A DNA stretch of 64,000 bases from an uncultured Flavobacteriaceae bacterium (GTDB lineage: Bacteria > Bacteroidota > Bacteroidia > Flavobacteriales > Flavobacteriaceae): positions 248,001 to 312,000 of the forward strand of contig CANKUU010000001.1 of NCBI GenBank assembly GCA_947486785.1, written 5' to 3'. Below are positions 61,080 through 64,000 of the stretch, piece by piece. Below the pieces are notes generated by a model. It was not told the DNA's origin. It worked only from the letters and a program-made list of their open reading frames with translations, and searched no databases. Numbering within the stretch: the first letter of the stretch is position 1; each line of letters starts with the position of its first letter. Made by a program: the position numbers and the translations under genes.

Positions 61080-61742
61080 ATGTTATTAGAATTAAAGAAT
61101 ATTTTTAAGTGGGTAAATTCAGGTGGACAGCGCGTTTTCCTTTTAAAAGATATTAATCTTAAGGTAGATGAGGGTGACTTTATTTCTATCATGGGACCTT
61201 CGGGCTCAGGAAAATCTACCCTGCTAAATGTTATGGGCATGTTAGATGGGTTTAATGAAGGAGAGTATAACTTTTTAGAACAGTCAGTTCATACCCTAAA
61301 AGAGAAAAAACGTGCTACCTTGTATAAAGAATATATCGGTTTTGTATTTCAATCGTATCATCTTTTAGACGAGCTTACGGTGCAAGAAAATCTTGAGATG
61401 CCTTTGTTGTATAAAAAATTTAAAGGGTCTGAACGAAAAGCAATGGTGGCAGATATGTTAGATCGATTTAATATTGTGGGTAAAAAAGACTTGTTTCCGG
61501 CACAGCTAAGCGGTGGTCAGCAGCAGCTAGTGGGTGTAGCAAGAGCATTAATAGCGAACCCTAAATTAATATTAGCCGATGAGCCAACAGGAAATTTAAA
61601 TTCAAATCAGAGCGAAGAAATAATGCAGCTTTTTCAACAGCTAAATAAAGAAGGAGTGACCATTATACAAGTAACCCATTCTGAAAAAAATGCACAATAC
61701 GGCAAACGAATTATTCAATTATTAGATGGTCGTATGGTCTAG
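61080..61742 (+). CDS. Second MacB/LolD-type ABC ATPase
   Basis: A 220-residue ATPase. Walker A GPSGSGKST near 39-47, Q-loop VFQSYHLL, signature LSGGQQQLVGVARAL near 142 (Leu where Arg is usual), Walker B KLILADEP, then TGNLNSNQ where the D-loop normally reads TGNLDS, and H-loop VTHSE. The D-loop Asp to Asn change could alter cooperation between the two sites. It shares the SIMGPSG, STLLN and GMLD segments with the first ATPase at 47409. It probably serves the permeases upstream. Confidence 0.93.
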   Translation: MLLELKNIFKWVNSGGQRVFLLKDINLKVDEGDFISIMGPSGSGKSTLLNVMGMLDGFNEGEYNFLEQSVHTLKEKKRATLYKEYIGFVFQSYHLLDELTVQENLEMPLLYKKFKGSERKAMVADMLDRFNIVGKKDLFPAQLSGGQQQLVGVARALIANPKLILADEPTGNLNSNQSEEIMQLFQQLNKEGVTIIQVTHSEKNAQYGKRIIQLLDGRMV

Positions 61743-61842
61743 TTTGTATTAGGCAAGCCGTATAGTTGGGTGTAATTTGAGCGAAATCCTGAATTTGATT
61801 TTATTACCAAAATTTGGTATATTTAATTAAAATTAAAACGGA

Positions 61843-62091
61843 ATGAAAAATACATCAATATCGCTCGGAAATTATTTTGACCAGTTCGTACAAACTCAAG
61901 TTTCTGCTGGACGATACAAAAACGTGAGTGAAGTAATCAGAGCTGGACTTCGACTTTTGGAAAATGAAGAAAGTAAAGTAATTGCATTGCGAAATGCAAT
62001 ACAAGAAGGTTTGAATAGTCCTTTAGTGGAAGATTTTGACTTTGACGAGAATCTAAAAAGATTAAAAGCGGAAAAAAGAAAGAATGGCTAA
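61843..62091 (+). CDS. ParD-like ribbon-helix-helix antitoxin
   Basis: An 82-residue protein. The N-terminal ISLGNYFDQFVQTQVSAGRYKNVSEVIRAGLRLLE (read in two parts) is a CopG/ParD ribbon-helix-helix domain. The C-terminal acidic tail (LVEDFDFDENLKRLKAEKR) would wrap the toxin and block it. It also represses its own promoter in known systems. The stop overlaps the toxin start by 8 bp, so the two are translationally coupled. Confidence 0.93.
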   Translation: MKNTSISLGNYFDQFVQTQVSAGRYKNVSEVIRAGLRLLENEESKVIALRNAIQEGLNSPLVEDFDFDENLKRLKAEKRKNG

Positions 62092-62383
62092 AGTAATATT
62101 AAGACAAAAAGCCATTGATGACCTGAATGACATTTGGGATTATACTTTCGAAAAGTGGTCAGCAAAACAAGCGGACAAATATTATACAACAATAAAATTG
62201 ACTTGTAACGGAATTGGGCAATATCCTGAGGTTGGAAAAGAGTATGATGGAATTAGTAATAATCTACTTGGATTAAAATCTGGAAAACATATCGTATTTT
62301 ACAAAGCTATTTCGGATGAAAGAATTGAAGTAGTCAGAATTTTACACGAGAGAATAGACTTGAAAAAAAGAATAATCGAATAA
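62084..62383 (+). CDS. ParE/RelE-superfamily toxin
   Basis: A 99-residue toxin: KVILRQKAIDDLNDIWDYTF, KQADKYYTTIKLTCNGIGQYPEVGKEYDGI (two parts), LLGLKSGKHIVFYKAISDERIEVVRILHERID in the last third. The pattern WDYT...A..Y....L.......P..G....G....G.H.IFY...I.R.LH is that of ParE, which poisons DNA gyrase. RelE-type RNases share the fold, so the target is not certain. Its stop is followed, 10 bp later, by the attC-like inverse core. Confidence 0.93.
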   Translation: MAKVILRQKAIDDLNDIWDYTFEKWSAKQADKYYTTIKLTCNGIGQYPEVGKEYDGISNNLLGLKSGKHIVFYKAISDERIEVVRILHERIDLKKRIIE

Positions 62384-62393
62384 TAAAAACTAC

Positions 62394-62523
62394 ACCCAAC
62401 AATGGCTATAAGTAAATGCTTGTTCTCGCCTACTTCTGAAAATCCTATCTGATTTTTAGCTTGGTGTGTAATTGCAAAGTTTCGTGCTAAACCACGCAAC
62501 TACTCATAGCCGAGACGTTAAAA
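62394..62523 (+). repeat. attC-like site, 130 bp, of the toxin-antitoxin cassette
   Basis: It starts with ACCCAAC (exact RYYYAAC), has inverted arms GGCTATAAGTA (62404-62414) and TACTCATAGCC (62501-62511, 10 of 11 pairs), and ends with GTTAAAA (62517-62523, one base off GTTRRRY). The interior is homologous to the sites at 12.0, 14.4 and 17.1 kb (TTCTCGCCTACTT, GTGTAATTGCAAAG, GGTTTAG...CCACGCAAC). The order inverse core, palindrome, core is the normal attC orientation for the plus-strand cassette gene. Confidence 0.65.
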
Positions 62524-62582
62524 GTACAATTGAGTTAAGTAAATATTATAAACCTATGGTCTATAGTGTTTACTAGTATCCA

Positions 62583-63779
62583 TTAATCTTCGAAAAAAGC
62601 AATGGATGAGCCAATCCAAGTTTCTTCTGTATTATGGGCTACATTAATAAGTTCTCCTTTACTTAATCTGGCGAGGTTTATTACTGGTTTAAAACCATTT
62701 ATTTGTTGGTCCCAAATAAATAAAATACGCACTTCGGCTTTTGAGTTTTTTTCTGATTTGGTTTTTAGCGCAGCGGCATAGTTTACTTTTTCTTGAAGAA
62801 TATAATTTTCTTTGTCTGTAATAGCAGCTATTTTTTCTTTATTTGGATACAAGTCAATACCTAGCCCAGCAAAAGAAAACAGGGGTTTTAACACATAGTC
62901 GTTAAGGTTAATAGTGTCAGGATAGTCGTTAAGGTAAAATGAATTAGGAATATTTTTATGCTGTAGTTTTGGCATCACAGATTTTGATATCATATAAAAC
63001 CAATCGGGGTGTGTAACCCATTCTACATCAACATCATCGTGCAAATTAAATTGAGTTTCAATATCAGCTGTTCGCGAAATTTCGTCAAAAATAACACGGT
63101 TGTATATTCTCTTAATAGGTGTTTTTGTGCCGTTTTTTAGGTAAAAAAGATTTTTGCCTTCTTTCATTATTTTAGTCATGCAAACCACATCTATACCTAT
63201 TGCTTTTTTGGTGGCCCAAAAGTCGATTTTTGTTTTTTGTTTTTCTGGGTACAGTTCCATCAAAATTACATGCTCTTGTTTTTCATCACCTACAATAACT
63301 TTTTTAACTTCATTAATGTATTGTTCTTCATTGAGGTCATTAAAGTAAAAATCAAAGCCCTCTTTAGGCATGCCTGGAAAATTATTTAAAAATGCTTTAC
63401 CCAAAAAAGGTTGGTAAAAAAATAAGGTTGGAAAAGCTTGTAGCTCTATTAATTGTGGGCTGATACCGCCTTTATCATCTTCACATAAGCCAAAATCTAT
63501 CGCTAAAAAGTGTGGGTTGCCAAGAGGTGCAGGAGATTGAATGTCTTTGGGTACAAATTGCGCTCTAATTTCATCAAAATTAAAAGTGCTTAATTGTTTT
63601 AAAATACTATTACAAGTGTCAAAAATTGTTTCTTTAACCGCTTTGCTAATGAAAACTGGGGTTTCTGATAAACGGAAAACAGTACTTTCGCCATAGGTTT
63701 CTATTACCTCATTTTGTAGATTTTCGTAGTGTTCCTTTTTAAAATGGTCGTTGTAATGCTGCCTTACCTTGGGTATCAT
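62583..63779 (-). CDS. Protein of unknown function, possibly ATP-grasp-like
   Basis: A 398-residue soluble protein. The N-terminal half has FLAIDFGLCEDDKGGISPQLIELQAFPTLF (two parts) and EEQYINEVKKVIVGDEKQEHVILMELYPE. The C-terminal half has NDYVLKPLFSFAGLGIDLYPNKEKI, ENYILQEKVNYAAAL, EVRILFIWDQ and INLARLSKGELINVAHN. The KPLFSFAGLGI loop, the QEKV strand and the closing ARLSKG segment resemble the ATP-grasp fold, but this is a pattern reading and not certain. Its ATG overlaps the TGA of the amidotransferase gene upstream (ATGA), so the two products probably act together, as a glutaminase with an ATP-dependent ligase would. Confidence 0.55.
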   Translation of the reverse strand: MIPKVRQHYNDHFKKEHYENLQNEVIETYGESTVFRLSETPVFISKAVKETIFDTCNSILKQLSTFNFDEIRAQFVPKDIQSPAPLGNPHFLAIDFGLCEDDKGGISPQLIELQAFPTLFFYQPFLGKAFLNNFPGMPKEGFDFYFNDLNEEQYINEVKKVIVGDEKQEHVILMELYPEKQKTKIDFWATKKAIGIDVVCMTKIMKEGKNLFYLKNGTKTPIKRIYNRVIFDEISRTADIETQFNLHDDVDVEWVTHPDWFYMISKSVMPKLQHKNIPNSFYLNDYPDTINLNDYVLKPLFSFAGLGIDLYPNKEKIAAITDKENYILQEKVNYAAALKTKSEKNSKAEVRILFIWDQQINGFKPVINLARLSKGELINVAHNTEETWIGSSIAFFED

Positions 63780-64000
63780 GCTGGTTGAAGATTTGTTTCG
63801 TTTAAAGTTTTAGCTGCGTTTGCTAAAAACCGTGGTAATATTACTTTGTTTGTTTTCATTATTTTTTCGTCATCAGCAAGTTTTTCTAGCATTAAGCGAT
63901 ATTTCTTTTTGCCATATTTTTTAATTACGAGGGCTTTTTTATCCTTGCGTTCAAAATAGCGGGTCATTCCTTCCGCATCAGCTTCTGGATGAAATTGCGT
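63776..64000 (-). CDS. Class I glutamine amidotransferase, C-terminal end (cut by window edge)
   Basis: Only the last 74 residues are in the window: TQFHPEADAEGMTRYF, then a basic tail (RKDKKALVIKKYGKKKYRLM) and a short helix to the stop. QFHPEA is the signature around the catalytic His and Glu of class I amidotransferases (GuaA/TrpG type); the nucleophile Cys must lie upstream, off the window. Translationally coupled with the following gene by a 4-bp overlap. It may supply ammonia to that protein. Confidence 0.75.
   Translation of the reverse strand, partial: TQFHPEADAEGMTRYFERKDKKALVIKKYGKKKYRLMLEKLADDEKIMKTNKVILPRFLANAAKTLNETNLQPA

Larger units (their letters stand above)
61766..62517 (+). 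mobile_element. Single integron-type gene cassette carrying a toxin-antitoxin pair
   Basis: The cassette would start right after G of GTTGGGT (61765-61771, an exact GTTRRRY core) and end at the G of GTTAAAA (62517). Its first bases, GTTGGGTGTA, are the exact reverse complement of TACACCCAAC (62391-62400), which contains the inverse core ACCCAAC (exact RYYYAAC) of the attC-like site. That complementarity is what a circular cassette with one attC must show. It holds one toxin-antitoxin operon, typical cassette cargo. The host site before insertion would read GTATAGTTAAAAGTAC. No integrase gene is in the window. Confidence 0.65.

Noticed and set aside
62299-62499. Minus-strand frame of 66 codons with RGLARNFAITHQAKN
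   Set aside because: Same repeat-derived translation as above, overlapping the toxin gene and the attC-like site.

Overview
The window is AT-rich chromosomal DNA from a member of the Bacteroidota, most likely a Flavobacteriaceae. The evidence is the gene order ftsX / DUF3098 / uppP, several -7 boxes of the TAnnTTTG type, Type IX secretion (T9SS) sorting domains, DUF4271, DUF4296 and DUF6607 genes, and a HmuY/TonB-receptor heme locus. I see no rRNA, tRNA, CRISPR array, phage or transposase gene.

Layout. 1-1517: cell-envelope genes on the minus strand (uppP fragment, DUF3098, ftsX). 1998-6032: a 1344-residue repetitive surface protein ending in an S74 intramolecular chaperone. 6033-7139: largely empty, with one tiny candidate ORF and a perfect inverted repeat. 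7140-11319: a heme-uptake locus (DoxX-like, HmuY-like, TonB receptor) divergent from a DUF6607 gene, with a compact palindromic control region. 11.4-18.1 kb: unrelated minus-strand genes (acyltransferase, lipoprotein, GNAT, ABM-like, DinB, membrane proteins, two broken genes) separated by 100-210 bp structured spacers, several homologous to each other. These have the features of integron gene cassettes with attC-like sites, but no integrase is in view. 18.5-41.3 kb: core genes, including leuS, a SemiSWEET, a zinc peptidase, an Lrp regulator with a saccharopine-dehydrogenase-family enzyme, pckA, hemD, glycosyltransferases, dihydroorotase, tyrS, a LuxE-like enzyme, two minimal T9SS-sorted proteins, a PhoB/PhoR-type pair, trmB, a LysE exporter and an alkyltransferase-like protein.

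41.6-61.7 kb is an export locus. An NtrB/NtrC-like pair on the minus strand faces a plus-strand run of TolC, HlyD-type adaptor, MacB-type ATPase, five paralogous MacB/FtsX-type permeases of about 800 residues, and a second ATPase. Two promoters in this run share one layout: two TGT-N11-ACA dyads 22 bp apart and, about 74 bp further on, a TTGGCA sigma-54-like element. One precedes tolC, the other precedes the fifth permease. I infer that the adjacent NtrC-like activator controls both.

61.77-62.52 kb: a ParD/ParE-type toxin-antitoxin pair inside what looks like a single complete integron cassette with a 130 bp attC-like site. 62.6-64 kb: a protein of possible ATP-grasp type, translationally coupled to the C-terminal end of a class I glutamine amidotransferase that runs off the window.

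All family calls come from reading the sequence by eye; no database search was run.
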